In this document: positions 24,326 to 34,198 of the stretch, one piece after another
Position numbering within the stretch: position 1 is the first letter of the stretch
Layout: each line of letters starts with the position of its first letter
Origin: Terricaulis sp.
Lineage (GTDB): Bacteria; Pseudomonadota; Alphaproteobacteria; Caulobacterales; Aquidulcibacteraceae
Direction of reading: 5' to 3'
Length of the DNA stretch: 64,000 bases
Assembly: GCA_024707365.1 (NCBI GenBank)
Contig: JANPZV010000005.1
Coordinates: 1,426,001-1,490,000, forward strand
Notes under the pieces: generated by a model
Database searches by the model: none
Told to the model about the DNA's origin: nothing
What the model saw: only the letters and a program-made list of their open reading frames with translations
Position numbers and translations under genes: made by a program

Positions 24326-27300
24326 GTTTCCGCTCTAAGTGGAGCGCGAATGCGCGCGCCCCTTATGCGGAGGTGCGCGGCGAAGGGCAACGCCTGTTGG
24401 CGCGGCTTTACGTGGCGGGCCGTGCGGCCCAGGGGGCGGGGGCCGAAATCGCCATTGGCGGCGGCGATGGCCGCGCGCGGGCGGAAGCTCTGCGCGCGGG
24501 CGCGGGCCTGCTCCATCTGCGTCGGCTGCAGCTGGTCTTCCAGCTGCGCGGCGCGGGCGGCGGCGTCCTGATCGCCCTGGCGTGCGGCCACGGAGAACCA
24601 GAACAGCGCTTCCGAAGGATTAGCGGTCACGCCCCGGCCTTGCTGGTAGAGAACGCCGAGATTGTACTGGCTATCAGCCACGCCCAGCTCCGCCGCCTGG
24701 CGGAACCAGCGGAAGGCTGCCGCTTCATCCAGCGGCGCGCCTTCGCCGCGCGCGAAATAGACGCCAAGATCGTGCATGGCGCGGCGATTGCCGCCCGCTG
24801 CGGCGCGCTCAGTCCATTGCCGGGCGGCGGCGAGATCGGCGGTGACGCCTTCGCCGCGCTCATAGAGCTTGGCCATGCGATATTGCGCCATCACCAGCCC
24901 GCGATCGGCGGCGGCGCGCAACAGCGTCACGCCTTCGCGTGTGCGGCCAGCGCCCATGCGCTGCAGCGCGAGCTCATATTGCGCCACCAGATTGCCTGAT
25001 TGCGCGGCCTGCTCCAGCGAGACGCTGCGCGGCGCGAGCGGGCCGGCCACCACGCTTGTCGCGCGCGGGCCGCCCTCGGCAACGGCTGACGTCGGCTCCA
25101 TCACGGGCGCCTCAGACCCTGTTTGATCGAGCGGCGCGGCCTCTTCGAGCACCGGCGCTTCCGGCGCCGCCTCGATCGCGCCGCTTTCGCCGGCGTCGGG
25201 CAGCGCGTGCTCAGGCTCGGGCGTGAGCTGCGGCGTGGGCGATGGCGTAGCGCGTTGCTGCTGTTGGTTCACGTACCAAGCGCCGCCGGCCAGCATCAGC
25301 GCCATCACCCCGGTCGCGCCCCACAGCACTATGCGGCTTTTGCCGCGCAGGCTTTCAGCGGGGCGCTCGACGCGCGCCTTGGCGGGCGCGGGCTGCGACT
25401 GGGCTTGGGCGGCGCGGCGCGCGGCGGCGAGATAATCGTTCTTGCCGGAGGGGGGCGGCGGGTCTTCCACGGTTTGCGGATGCGGCGGGGCGTCCGCGCC
25501 GGGCGAGACGTCAAACATCGCCGCATCGAGCGCGGCTTCAGCGCTTTCTTCCGGCGCAGCGTCAGCTTCAGCGGGCGCAATGTCGGTTTCCGGGCTCCAG
25601 AAATGATCCTCGGCCTCGGCCTCGGCGGCGGCCGGGGCGGCCGTTTCCACGAACACGATTTCATCGTCCAGCGCGCGATCATCGATCAGCAGATCATCAT
25701 CGCCGCTGTCGAACGCCGCCGCCGGTGGTGCAAAGCCGTCAGCGGCGCCATCGCCCGCGAGCACCAGATCTTCCGATTCATCGGCGAAATAGATGTCGAG
25801 ATCATCGCTGTCATCATCGATCGGCGGTGGCGCGATCTCATGGGCGGGCTCAGGCGCGCGCGGCGGCAGCGGGCCCGCGCGCAGCGGCTGGGCCGCATCC
25901 ATGGGCGCGACATAAGGCTCGGGCGCGCCGAACGCGCTGAAATCATCAGAGCGGCCAAGCGGAGGCTGGGCGTAATCGGAGGCGAAATCGGCCTTCGCAT
26001 CGCCGGCTTGGCTTTCAAATTGTTCAAGCTTGGAGGCGACCGATGAAACCGCCTTCTGCACCGGGGCGATGGCTTCGGCGGAATGTTCCTCCACCTCGGC
26101 CAAGCGCTGCATGATCGAGCCGATCGCATCCGAAACGCGCGCGCCCGTGCGCTCTTCGCTATCGATCATGCGCTCGGAAAGTTCGCGCGTGAGCTGCTCG
26201 TGGCGGGCGTTGAAGCGCTCGGCCATGCGGGCGACTTGCTCGCCCACATGCTCGATCGCTTGCGCGCTGCGGGTTTCCACTGCGCCCACGCGCTCTTCCA
26301 GGCGCTCGGAGAGGCGGCCCACTTCAAGGCCCATGCGGTCAAACGCGGCCGCTTCGCGGCGCTCGATCTCGTCGAAGCGCTGCTCCAGCGTGGAGGACAT
26401 ACGCGAAAGCTCTTCGCGCACGGCTGCTGCTGCGGCGTCATCGTTGCGCGTTTCCACGCTGCGCAGGCGCTTGTCCACCGTCTCGGACATGCGCTTGATC
26501 TCGAGCGAGATGGCCTCGATGGTTTGCGCTTGGCGGCGTTCGGCGGCGGCGAGGCGGTGGTTCACATCCTTGAGCGCGTCCTCAAGACCCGCGCTCTGCG
26601 CGCCGGCCAGCGCGGCTTGCACTTGGTCTGTCAGCTCTTCGCGCGCTTCGCCCACCATGGTGTGGACGGAATTGGCCATCGCATCCAGGCGCTGCTCCAG
26701 CATCGCGCGCAGCGCTTCGGTTTCTTGCGCCGCATCGGTGGCTTCAACGCGCGCGCCGAGCGCGGAGACGGTTTCCTCCAGCGTGCGGATCGCGGTGTTG
26801 GCGGTGGATTCCGTTTCTGCGAGGCGCTGGGCGAGGCGGCTTAAGCTGTCATCCAGCGTTTTCACCGCGCCGCCGCTTTCGATTTCGGCAAGGCGCTGCT
26901 CGAACGCGGCCAGCGCGTCGGTGACGGGGCTGTGCTCGGCTTGGGTTTCCAGCTGCGCCAGGCGCTCGGCGATATCGTGCTGTTGCTGGCGCACCTCGGT
27001 GAGATCGACCCCGCCCGCGCCGTTATCCTCCACTTGCTTGAGCCGCGCCGCCAGCGTGAGCTGGGCGTTGCGCAGATCCGCGATCGCCGCGCCCGCCGCT
27101 TGGCGCAGGCCCGCCGTGGCTTCGCGCGAGGGCGCCTTCGGCGCGCTCGATGCGGGTGATCAACGCGGCTTGTTCGCTCTTAAGGTCATCGGCGGCGGCG
27201 AGGCGCTTGGTGATTTCGCTTTCCAGCCGCGAGACTTCGCCCAGCAGCGCTTCGCGCGCGCGCTGCGCGAGGCGTCGGCCTTCACATCTTCGATCGCGGT

Positions 27301-28122
27301 TTCCACCGCGCGGCGGGTCGAGCTTTCGGCTTCGGCCATCCGCTCGGTCAATTCCACCTGCAAGCGATGCAGTTCGCGCACCGCGTCCGATGACGCCGCC
27401 GCCGCTTGGCGCGCGGCTTCATCCGCCGCCGCTTTGGCCTCGGCCAAAGTCTGGTTGAGCGCCGCATCGCGCGTTTCCATCTCGCTGGATAAAAACGCCG
27501 CCGCAGCCTCGGCGCGGCGGGCCACCTCGTCTGCAAGTGAGACTTGGCTCTCCAATCGTTCTTTCGCCGTGCTCAATTCATCGCGCGCGCCATCGAGCGC
27601 GTCGCGGTTGGCTTGGGCTTCTTCTTCGGCGTGCGCCAGGCGCCCGCTCAGCGTTTCGCCGGCGATGCGGAAATGCTCGATCGCTTCGGCCATGCGCTCG
27701 GCCGCTTCGGTGGACATCGCCTCCGCATCTTCGATGCGCGCGGCAAGCCCAAGGACCGAGCGGTCAATCGTGGACACCGCGCGGTCAAGCCCGGTGACGG
27801 CAAGCTGCGTGCGCCGCTCGATCGTTTCGATCCGCTGCGAGAGGCGCGTGGGATCGGCGCCGCGCGGCATCGCGCTGGGGCCGGAGATGGCCCAATCGTC
27901 TTCGCTTTCGTCAAACGCCGAAGCGCCGATGACGCGGCGCGGGCGCGCTGGCGCCGGCACGGCGGAAGCGCCGCCCGTAATCGGCGCGCCGGTTTGGTGA
28001 CTGAGCAAAGCGTGGCTGAGATATTCGCCAAGGCTCATGCCCTGGCGCGCGGCCGCTTCGCGTGCGGCTTCCCGCACTTTCGGGTCAATGCCCTTCACGC
28101 TCCAACTCTGCGCGCCGCTCAT
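24322..28122 (-). CDS. podJ: PodJ-like polarity protein, two compensating frameshifts
   Basis: A protein of about 1266 residues with PodJ architecture. The N-terminal WSVKGIDPKVREAAREAAARQGMSLGEYL is followed by about 700 residues of coiled coil, an acidic/proline-rich region, one membrane helix at about 930-950 (IVLWGATGVMALMLAGGAW), a periplasmic linker and Sel1-like repeats (AQYRMAKLYERGEGV, SQYNLGVLYQQGRGV). In Caulobacter PodJ organises the new pole for pili and holdfast. Two indels, at the GC run 27253-27263 and near 27124-27130, put about 40 codons out of frame but cancel out. Three GANTC sites lie upstream. The stop overlaps the transporter gene start. Confidence 0.9.
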
Positions 28123-28189
28123 TATATTAGCCCTTGCCGCGTGCGATCCCGCGCATCCTGCGCAGCTCGAACGCCCAACCCCTGACGGC

Positions 28190-28211
28190 GAATCCGAAAG
28201 ATTCGAGAATC
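28190..28211. promoter_or_regulatory. Cluster of three GANTC methylation sites upstream of podJ
   Basis: GAATC (28190-28194), GATTC (28200-28204) and GAATC (28207-28211) lie within 22 bases, 68-90 bases upstream of the podJ start and about 75 before the divergent oxidase. In Caulobacter CcrM methylates GANTC, and GcrA activates promoters with methylated sites, podJ among them. Methylation control here is inferred. Confidence 0.65.
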
Positions 28212-28285
28212 GCCCACGTCTTTGCAGTGTCGATCAAAGTGGCCGCCGTGTTAATGGCCGGTAAAACAGTAAACGGGGATTAGCC

Positions 28286-29488
28286 ATGACAGAGTCAGCG
28301 CGCCATTTCGGGCCCGAAATTCAGGGCGCTATTTATCTGCGCGGCCTCAGCGGCGCGAAACCTGACATCCCCACAAGCTTTCCAGGTCTCGAAGCGGCTG
28401 CGAACCAAAAAATGTCGGCCGAGGCGTGGGCCTACACCGCAGGCGCGGCCGGTTTGGAAACCGCGATGGACGCCAACCGCGCCGCGTTCGCCAAGTTCCC
28501 GATCGCGCCGCGCATGTTGGGCGGGGCGGGGGAGCGTAATCTCGCAACCGAAATTTTCGGCGCGCACGCGGCGGCGCCGGTGATGTCTTCCCCAATTGGG
28601 GTGCTGGAGATGATGCATCCTGAGGCCGATCTCGCCGTCGCGCGCGCGATGGCGCGGCTCAACCTGCCGATGATCATCTCGAGCCAAGCCTCCACGCCGA
28701 TGGAGGAGATCGCCAAGGCCAATGGCGATGGCCCGCGCTTTTTCCAACTCTATTGGGGCAAGTCCGATGCGATCGCGGAAAGCTTCGTCAAGCGCGCGGA
28801 GGCGGTGGGCGCGAAGGCGATTTTCATCACGCTCGATACGCTGGTGCTGGGCTGGCGCCCGCGCGACATGGATCTGGGTTTTCTGCCGTTCCTGAAGGGG
28901 CAGGGCATCGCCCAATACACCTCCGACCCCGTGTTCCGCGCCATGCTGGCGCAGACGCCGGAGGAAAACCCGTTCGCGGCGGCGGTGCAATTTACCCAGG
29001 TGTTCTCTGATCCGGGCCTGGATTGGGCGCGCATCGCCAAGATCAGGTCATGGACCAAGCTGCCGATTGTGCTCAAGGGGATCATGCGCGCCGATGACGC
29101 CGCCCGCGCCGTGCAGGAGGGCTTTGACGGGGTGATGGTGTCCAATCATGGCGGCCGGCAGGTGGATGGCGGCATCGGCGCGCTCGATGCGCTGCCGGGC
29201 GTGGTTGCGGCTGTCGCGGGCAAAATTCCGGTGTTCTTCGATAGCGGCATTCGCTGCGGGGCCGATATTTTCAAGGCCTTAGCCCTTGGCGCGGCCGCCG
29301 TCGGCATCGGCCGGCCCTATGCCTACGGGCTGGCGCTTGGCGGCGAGGCAGGGGTGCAGACGGTGATGGAATACCTAGTGGCGGAGCTGGATCTCACCAT
29401 GGCGCTCAATGGCTGCCGCACGCCGGCCGCGATCGAAGCGGCGTCTGCTCAGCCCGATTGGGTGACGCCCTCGTCAACTTTGGCTTGA
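28286..29488 (+). CDS. FMN-dependent alpha-hydroxy-acid oxidase (lactate 2-monooxygenase type)
   Basis: A 400-residue TIM-barrel flavoprotein that oxidises an L-2-hydroxy acid such as lactate. The catalytic His lies in VSNHGGRQVDGGIGALD; FMN-binding segments are APVMSSPIGVLEMMHPEAD near the front, LPIVLKGIMRADDA with the conserved Lys, and VFFDSGIRCGADIFKALALGA at the end. Closest in type to lactate 2-monooxygenase, but mandelate or glycolate oxidase cannot be excluded. GGGGA lies about seven bases before ATG 28286. It diverges from podJ. Confidence 0.9.
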   Translation: MTESARHFGPEIQGAIYLRGLSGAKPDIPTSFPGLEAAANQKMSAEAWAYTAGAAGLETAMDANRAAFAKFPIAPRMLGGAGERNLATEIFGAHAAAPVMSSPIGVLEMMHPEADLAVARAMARLNLPMIISSQASTPMEEIAKANGDGPRFFQLYWGKSDAIAESFVKRAEAVGAKAIFITLDTLVLGWRPRDMDLGFLPFLKGQGIAQYTSDPVFRAMLAQTPEENPFAAAVQFTQVFSDPGLDWARIAKIRSWTKLPIVLKGIMRADDAARAVQEGFDGVMVSNHGGRQVDGGIGALDALPGVVAAVAGKIPVFFDSGIRCGADIFKALALGAAAVGIGRPYAYGLALGGEAGVQTVMEYLVAELDLTMALNGCRTPAAIEAASAQPDWVTPSSTLA

Positions 29489-29546
29489 CGTGCGCGTAAA
29501 CGGAAGCCTAGCCTTCGGGGTCGATCCCCCAAGGAGAGCCTCCCCC

Positions 29547-29993
29547 ATGCCCACCGAACGCACCTACACGATCTCGCAACTGGCGCGGGAGTTTGAAGTC
29601 ACCCCGCGCGCGCTGCGGTTTTACGAGGACAAGGGCCTGCTCACCCCGCAGCGCGATGGCATGAACCGGGTCTATTCGCACCGGGATCGGGCGCGGCTGC
29701 AGCTGATCCTGCGCGGCAAGCGCGTTGGCCTTTCGCTGATCGAGATCAAGGAGATTTTGGATCTCTATAAGGTCGATCAACGCGCTCAGGCGCAAACGGC
29801 GCTGAAGAAATACAAAGCCCGCATCGTGGCGCTGGAAGCCCAGCGCGAGGATGTGGAGGCCGCGATCGAGATTTTGCACGACAGCATCCGCCAGCTTGAA
29901 GGCTTTTTGGAAAAGCCTGCGGCCCCAGCGGCGCTGGGCGCGGCGCGTGCTTTTGAGGCCGAAGCCAAAAAGCGCCTCGAAGACGCGCACTAA
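29547..29993 (+). CDS. MerR-family transcriptional regulator (LiuR-like)
   Basis: A 148-residue MerR regulator. The N-terminal winged helix reads YTISQLAREFEVTPRALRFYEDKGLL (about 5-30), then HRDRARLQLILRGKRVGLSL, and a long coiled-coil dimerisation helix (about 85-135). No metal-binding cysteines are present, which fits the subgroup controlling acyl-CoA and branched-chain degradation (LiuR type). AGGAG precedes ATG 29547; the frame is open upstream but has no ribosome site. It lies 49 bases before the acyl-CoA dehydrogenase gene and is the likely regulator of the downstream beta-oxidation genes. Confidence 0.88.
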   Translation: MPTERTYTISQLAREFEVTPRALRFYEDKGLLTPQRDGMNRVYSHRDRARLQLILRGKRVGLSLIEIKEILDLYKVDQRAQAQTALKKYKARIVALEAQREDVEAAIEILHDSIRQLEGFLEKPAAPAALGAARAFEAEAKKRLEDAH

Positions 29994-30042
29994 AGCGCTA
30001 CATAGCGCGACAGCGAAGAATAAGAATGAGGGAGCGCCATCC

Positions 30043-31836
30043 ATGCCCAGCTATAAAGCGCCTCTGCGCGAGTACCGTTTCCTGCTCAACAATGTGCTGG
30101 AGCTGGAGCGCTACGCGAACTTGCCTGGCTTTGCCGATGCGCCGCTCGATCTGATCGATCAGGTGCTCGAAGAGGGCGCGAAATTCTGCGAAGAGGTGCT
30201 CGCGCCGCTCAATGCTGTGGGCGATTCTCATGGCTGCGTGCGCGCCGATGACGGCTCGGTGAAGACACCGCCGGGCTTTAAGCAAGCTTATGATCAATTG
30301 GTGGAGGCCGGCTGGCCTTCGCTCACCTCCGATCCCGCTTATGGGGGGCAAGGCTTGCCGCATATCGTGGGCCTTGCCTGGAACGAGATGGTGGCCTCGG
30401 CCAATATGGCGTTCGGCATGTATCCGGGGCTCAGCCACGGCGCCTACGAAGCCATCCACCAGCACGGCAGCGATGCGCAGAAGCAAACGTACTTGCCCAA
30501 GCTCGTCACCGGCGAATGGACCGGCACGATGAACCTCACCGAGCCCCATTGCGGCACCGATCTTGGCCTCCTGCGCACCAAGGCGATCCCGCAGGCCGAC
30601 GGCTCTTATCGCATCACCGGGCAAAAGATTTTCATCTCCGCCGGCGAGCATGATCTTGCGCCCAACATCATCCATCTTGTGATCGCGCGCATCGAAGGCG
30701 CGCCTGCGGGCACAAAGGGCATTTCGCTGTTCATCGTGCCGAAATTCATTCTCGACGCGGACGGCAATCCCGGCGCGCGCAATGGCGTGGTGTGCGGCAA
30801 GATCGAAGAGAAGATGGGCATCCACGGCAATTCGACGTGCGTGCTCAATTATGATGACGCGACAGGCTATCTCGTCGGCCAGGAAAACAAGGGCCTTGCG
30901 GCCATGTTCGTGATGATGAACGTGGCGCGCCTCGGCGTTGGCCTGCAGGGGCTTTCACAGTCTGAGGTCGCCTATCAAAACGGCGTGCAATACGCCAAGG
31001 ATCGCCTGCAAGGGCGCTCCATCACCGGCGCGAAAAACGCCGATGGCCCGGCCGATCCGATCATCGTGCATCCCGATATTCGCCGCATGCTGATGGACGC
31101 CAAAGCCTTCAACGAAGGCGCGCGCGCGTTCGCGTTCTGGACAGCGCTTTACGGCGATCTTCTGCATGCCTCTCCCGATGAGAAGGTGCGCGAGAAGGCC
31201 GGCGATTATATGGGCCTGATGACGCCGGTGCTGAAAAGCTATCTCACCGATAAGGGCTACGCCAACGCCACCAATTGCCAGCAAATCTTCGGCGGCCACG
31301 GCTATATCGAAGAACAAGGCATGAGCCAGTTCGTGCGCGATGCGCGCATCACCATGATCTATGAAGGCGCCAACGGCATCCAGGCGCTCGATCTCGTCGG
31401 CCGCAAGCTGGGCGCCAATGGCGGGCGGGCGATCTTCGCCTTCTTCAATGAGATCGATGATTTCATCCATGCCCATGAAGAAGATGCGGAGCTGAAAGAT
31501 TTCGTCGTCGCCCTGACGGGCGCGAAGGCCCAGCTGCAGGAAGGCACGATGTGGCTGATGCAGAACGGCATGACCAATTTCGATAATGCGGGCGCCGCCT
31601 CCCACGATTTTCTCAACCTCTTCGGCATCACCGCACTCACCTATATGTGGGCGCTGCAAGCCAAGGCGGCGTTCGCGGCGAAGCAAGGCGAGGGCGCTTC
31701 TGATCCGTATTACGATACGAAGATCGCCACAGGCCGCTATTTCCTCGCGCGGATGACGCCCGATGCTGCTGCGCATCTGGCCAAGCTGAAAAGCGGCGCC
31801 GATCCGGTGATGGCGCTCAGCGCGGAGGATTTCTGA
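30043..31836 (+). CDS. Acyl-CoA dehydrogenase, long (about 600-residue) type
   Basis: A 597-residue FAD-dependent acyl-CoA dehydrogenase, the first oxidation step of beta-oxidation. The FAD/substrate region reads MNLTEPHCGTDLGLL and KIFISAGEHD; NCQQIFGGHGYIEEQGMSQ and the catalytic Glu in IYEGANGIQALDL follow; a C-terminal helical domain beyond about residue 470 marks the long subfamily (FadE/DmdC-like). ATG 30043 is chosen with GGAG about eight bases upstream. The MerR gene precedes it and osmC, fadA and fadB follow, but the DUF559 repeat unit has come between. Chain-length preference is unknown. Confidence 0.93.
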   Translation: MPSYKAPLREYRFLLNNVLELERYANLPGFADAPLDLIDQVLEEGAKFCEEVLAPLNAVGDSHGCVRADDGSVKTPPGFKQAYDQLVEAGWPSLTSDPAYGGQGLPHIVGLAWNEMVASANMAFGMYPGLSHGAYEAIHQHGSDAQKQTYLPKLVTGEWTGTMNLTEPHCGTDLGLLRTKAIPQADGSYRITGQKIFISAGEHDLAPNIIHLVIARIEGAPAGTKGISLFIVPKFILDADGNPGARNGVVCGKIEEKMGIHGNSTCVLNYDDATGYLVGQENKGLAAMFVMMNVARLGVGLQGLSQSEVAYQNGVQYAKDRLQGRSITGAKNADGPADPIIVHPDIRRMLMDAKAFNEGARAFAFWTALYGDLLHASPDEKVREKAGDYMGLMTPVLKSYLTDKGYANATNCQQIFGGHGYIEEQGMSQFVRDARITMIYEGANGIQALDLVGRKLGANGGRAIFAFFNEIDDFIHAHEEDAELKDFVVALTGAKAQLQEGTMWLMQNGMTNFDNAGAASHDFLNLFGITALTYMWALQAKAAFAAKQGEGASDPYYDTKIATGRYFLARMTPDAAAHLAKLKSGADPVMALSAEDF

Positions 31837-31855
31837 TGGCTGGCGCGAACGGTTT

Positions 31856-31902
31856 GCTCCCCGCTTGCGGGGGAGCTGTCACGCGCAGCGTGACTGAGGG
31901 GG
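31856..31902. repeat. Palindromic repeat in front of the DUF559 gene
   Basis: GCTCCCCGC-TT-GCGGGGGAGC forms a hairpin, followed by CTGTCACGCG and GTGACTGAGGGGG. Inverted, it matches the right half of the element inside the helicase gene (19352-19464). It ends six bases before the DUF559 start codon. Confidence 0.78.
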
Positions 31903-31907
31903 CAGCG

Positions 31908-32389
31908 ATGCGAGATGGCGAACAAAGGTCGCGCCAGTTCGCAAAGCGCTTGCGGCAAGAGATGACGAACGCGTCCTTTGGGCGGCGTTGCGGAAAAGGA
32001 GTTTGAATGGGTTCAAGTTTCGTCGCCAACATCCGATCGGTCCTTATATCGCGGATTTCGCCTGCATCTCGGAGCGGCTGGTTGTGGAAGTTGACGGCGC
32101 AACGCATTGGACCCCAGCGGAATTGGAGCATGACGCGCGGCGCACCGCTTTCCTTGAGCGCAACGGATGGCGGGTGCTGCGGGTGACAAACTTGGACGTA
32201 TTTGAAAATCTGGACGGCGTGTGGCTGGCGATTGCGCACCGGCTGCCCCCTCCGGCGCCCCAGGGGCGCCTGCCTCCCCCGCAAGCGGGGGAGGAAATCG
32301 GAGCGAATGATGGCGACGCATGGTGCGACAATCACTTGGAAGCGAGATGGCGCGGTATTCACCGACGGCCAATATTCGCGCGCCAATGA
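31908..32389 (+). pseudogene. DUF559 endonuclease-like protein, probably decayed
   Basis: DUF559 proteins have a small PD-(D/E)XK fold related to Vsr mismatch endonucleases. The first frame, from ATG 31908, gives RQFAKRLRQEMTNA; the second gives LWAALRKRSLNGFKFRRQ, HPIGPYIADFACISERLVVEVDG, HWTPAELEHDARRTAFLERNGWRVLRV and LDVFENLDGVWLAI. Between A and LW about seven bases appear missing at 31973-31977, more than a simple homopolymer slip, so a true pseudogene is likely. Its C-terminus reads through a palindromic repeat (PPPQAGEE) into osmC. Repeats flank it on both sides. Confidence 0.7.
32246..32294. repeat. Palindromic repeat at the end of the DUF559 gene
   Basis: GGCGCCCCAGGGGCGCC (32254-32270) is one hairpin and CCTCCCCCGC-AA-GCGGGGGAGG (32273-32294) the next. 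It encodes the tail of the DUF559 frame and ends 16 bases before the osmC start, so it may influence osmC translation. Confidence 0.75.
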
Positions 32390-32766
32390 AATCAGCTTCG
32401 ATGGCGGGGTCACGCTTGCCGGCTCATCTTCGCCCAGCGTGGTGAAGCTGCCGCTCTCGCGCGAGGATGCGGCTGATCCTGAAGAGCTGCTCGTGGCGTC
32501 GCTCTCGATGTGCCACATGCTTTGGTTTCTCGATCTGGCGCGGCGCGCTGGCTTTGTGCCGGATTCTTATGTCGATGCAGCGCACGGCGTGATCGGCAAG
32601 GATGAGCGCGGCAAGATCGCGCTCACGAAAGTGACGCTAAAGCCTGAGATCGTTTGGTCTGGTGAAAAAGATTCCAAGTTCGGAGGATGTCGCCGGCTTG
32701 CACCACAAGGCGCATGAAGCGTGCTTCATCGCCAATTCGTTTCGCGGCGATGTGGTGATTGATTGA
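32310..32766 (+). CDS. OsmC-family peroxide reductase, one frameshift
   Basis: An OsmC-type thiol peroxidase of about 151 residues, expected to reduce organic hydroperoxides. The peroxidatic Cys68 is in VASLSMCHMLWFL and the resolving Cys in HEACFIANSF. The start is ATG 32310 with GGAG six bases upstream; ATG 32307 is also possible. A run of five A (32665-32669) has one base too many: with four, WSGEK continues as IPSSEDVAGLHHKAHEACF to the TGA at 32764, giving the normal C-terminus. Its place between dehydrogenase and thiolase links peroxide defence with lipid breakdown. Confidence 0.87.
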
Positions 32767-32908
32767 GTTTTGCCGCGCTTGCGCCTGCCCGGCGTGAGCG
32801 GTCAGCGGAGTAGGCGCTCAGGACTCGCACAAGAGTCCGCGCCGCGGGACGACTCCGGTCCCATCCAGGGCGGCGGCGGCGTGTGCGCCGCGAACTGGAG
32901 TGAAGATC

Positions 32909-34120
32909 ATGGCTGAGGCCTATGTGTAGTGACGCAGTGCGCACCCCGCGCGGCAAGGGCCGCAATACGGGCACGCTGCATGAAGTCACCTCGCTGTCGC
33001 TGGCCACGCAGGTGTTGCAGGCCATCCGCGATCGCAACAATCTCGACACCTCGAAGGTCGATGACGTTTACCTCGGCTGCGTGACCCCGATCGGCGAACA
33101 GGGCTCTGACATCGCCCGCGTTGCGGTGCTGAACGCCGATTACGCGCAAACCGTGGCCGGCGTGCAGGTGGATCGCTTCTGCGCTTCGGGCCTGGAAGCC
33201 ATCAACATCGCCGCCGCGAAGGTGAAATCCGGCGAAGCCGATCTCGCCATTGGCGGGGGCGTGGAAGCCATGAGCCGCGTGCCGATGGGTTCCAATGGCG
33301 GCGCTGGGCCTCCGATCCTTCGATCGCGATGAAAACCTATTTCACGCCCCAGGGCATCGGCGCGGACACCATCGCCACCAAGTACGGCTTTAGCCGCGAT
33401 GATGTGGATGCGTATGCGGTGGAAAGCCAAAAGCGCGCCGCGCAATCGTGGAAGGAAGGCCGCTTCAAGAAATCCATCGTGCCGGTGAAGGATCAACTCG
33501 GCGTCACGCTGCTTGATCATGACGAGCACATGCGCCCCGACACCACGATGCAATCGCTCGCCGCGCTGGAGCCCAGCTTCAAGATGCAGGGCGAGGTGAT
33601 GCCGGGTTTCGACGCGGTGATCCAGCAGCGCTACCCTGAGCTTGAGCGCATCAATCACGTGCACCATGCCGGCAATTCCTCCGGCATCGTCGATGGCGCC
33701 TCCGCCGTGCTGATCGGCAGCAAGGAAATGGGCGATGCGCTGGGGCTCAAGCCGCGCGCGCGCATCGTCGGCGCCGCCTCGATCGGCTCGGAGCCCTCGA
33801 TCATGCTGACGGGGCCTGAGTTCGCAACGCAAAAAGTGCTCGCCAAGCTCGGCATGACCAAGAAGGATATTGACCTTTGGGAGCTGAACGAAGCCTTCGC
33901 CGCCGTCGTGCTGCGCTGGATCCAGGCGTTTGATCTCGATCCGGCCAAGGTGAACGTCAATGGCGGCTCGATCGCCATGGGCCACCCGCTGGGCGCCACC
34001 GGCGCGATGATCCTCGGCACCATGGTGGATGAGCTGGAGCGTTCGGATAAGGAGCGCGCGCTCATCACGCTGTGCATCGGCGCCGGCATGGGCACGGCCA
34101 CGGTGATCGAGCGGGTGTAG
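32909..34120 (+). CDS. fadA: Acetyl-CoA acyltransferase (thiolase), two frameshifts
   Basis: A thiolase of about 403 residues, the last step of beta-oxidation. The start is ATG 32909 ([17 protein letters not shown] once one extra G at about 32929 is removed). The acyl-accepting Cys is in RFCASGLEA, and GHPLGATGA and CIGAGMGTA hold the other catalytic His and Cys. A second break near 33304 lacks one base; adding it joins MGSNGGA to [17 protein letters not shown] lies nine bases before the start. fadB follows after 78 bases, so the two probably encode a trifunctional complex. Confidence 0.92.
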
Positions 34121-34198
34121 TCAACAACACGCTGGCGGCGTGCGCGCCGCCAGCGCTTGTGAATACGGCAAACAAGGAAACGCGAAGGAACGGGTGTG

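Noticed and set aside
26030-28000. 656-codon serine/arginine/alanine-rich frame opposite podJ
   Set aside because: It mirrors the repetitive coiled-coil coding sequence and lacks a ribosome site; PodJ motifs lie on the other strand.
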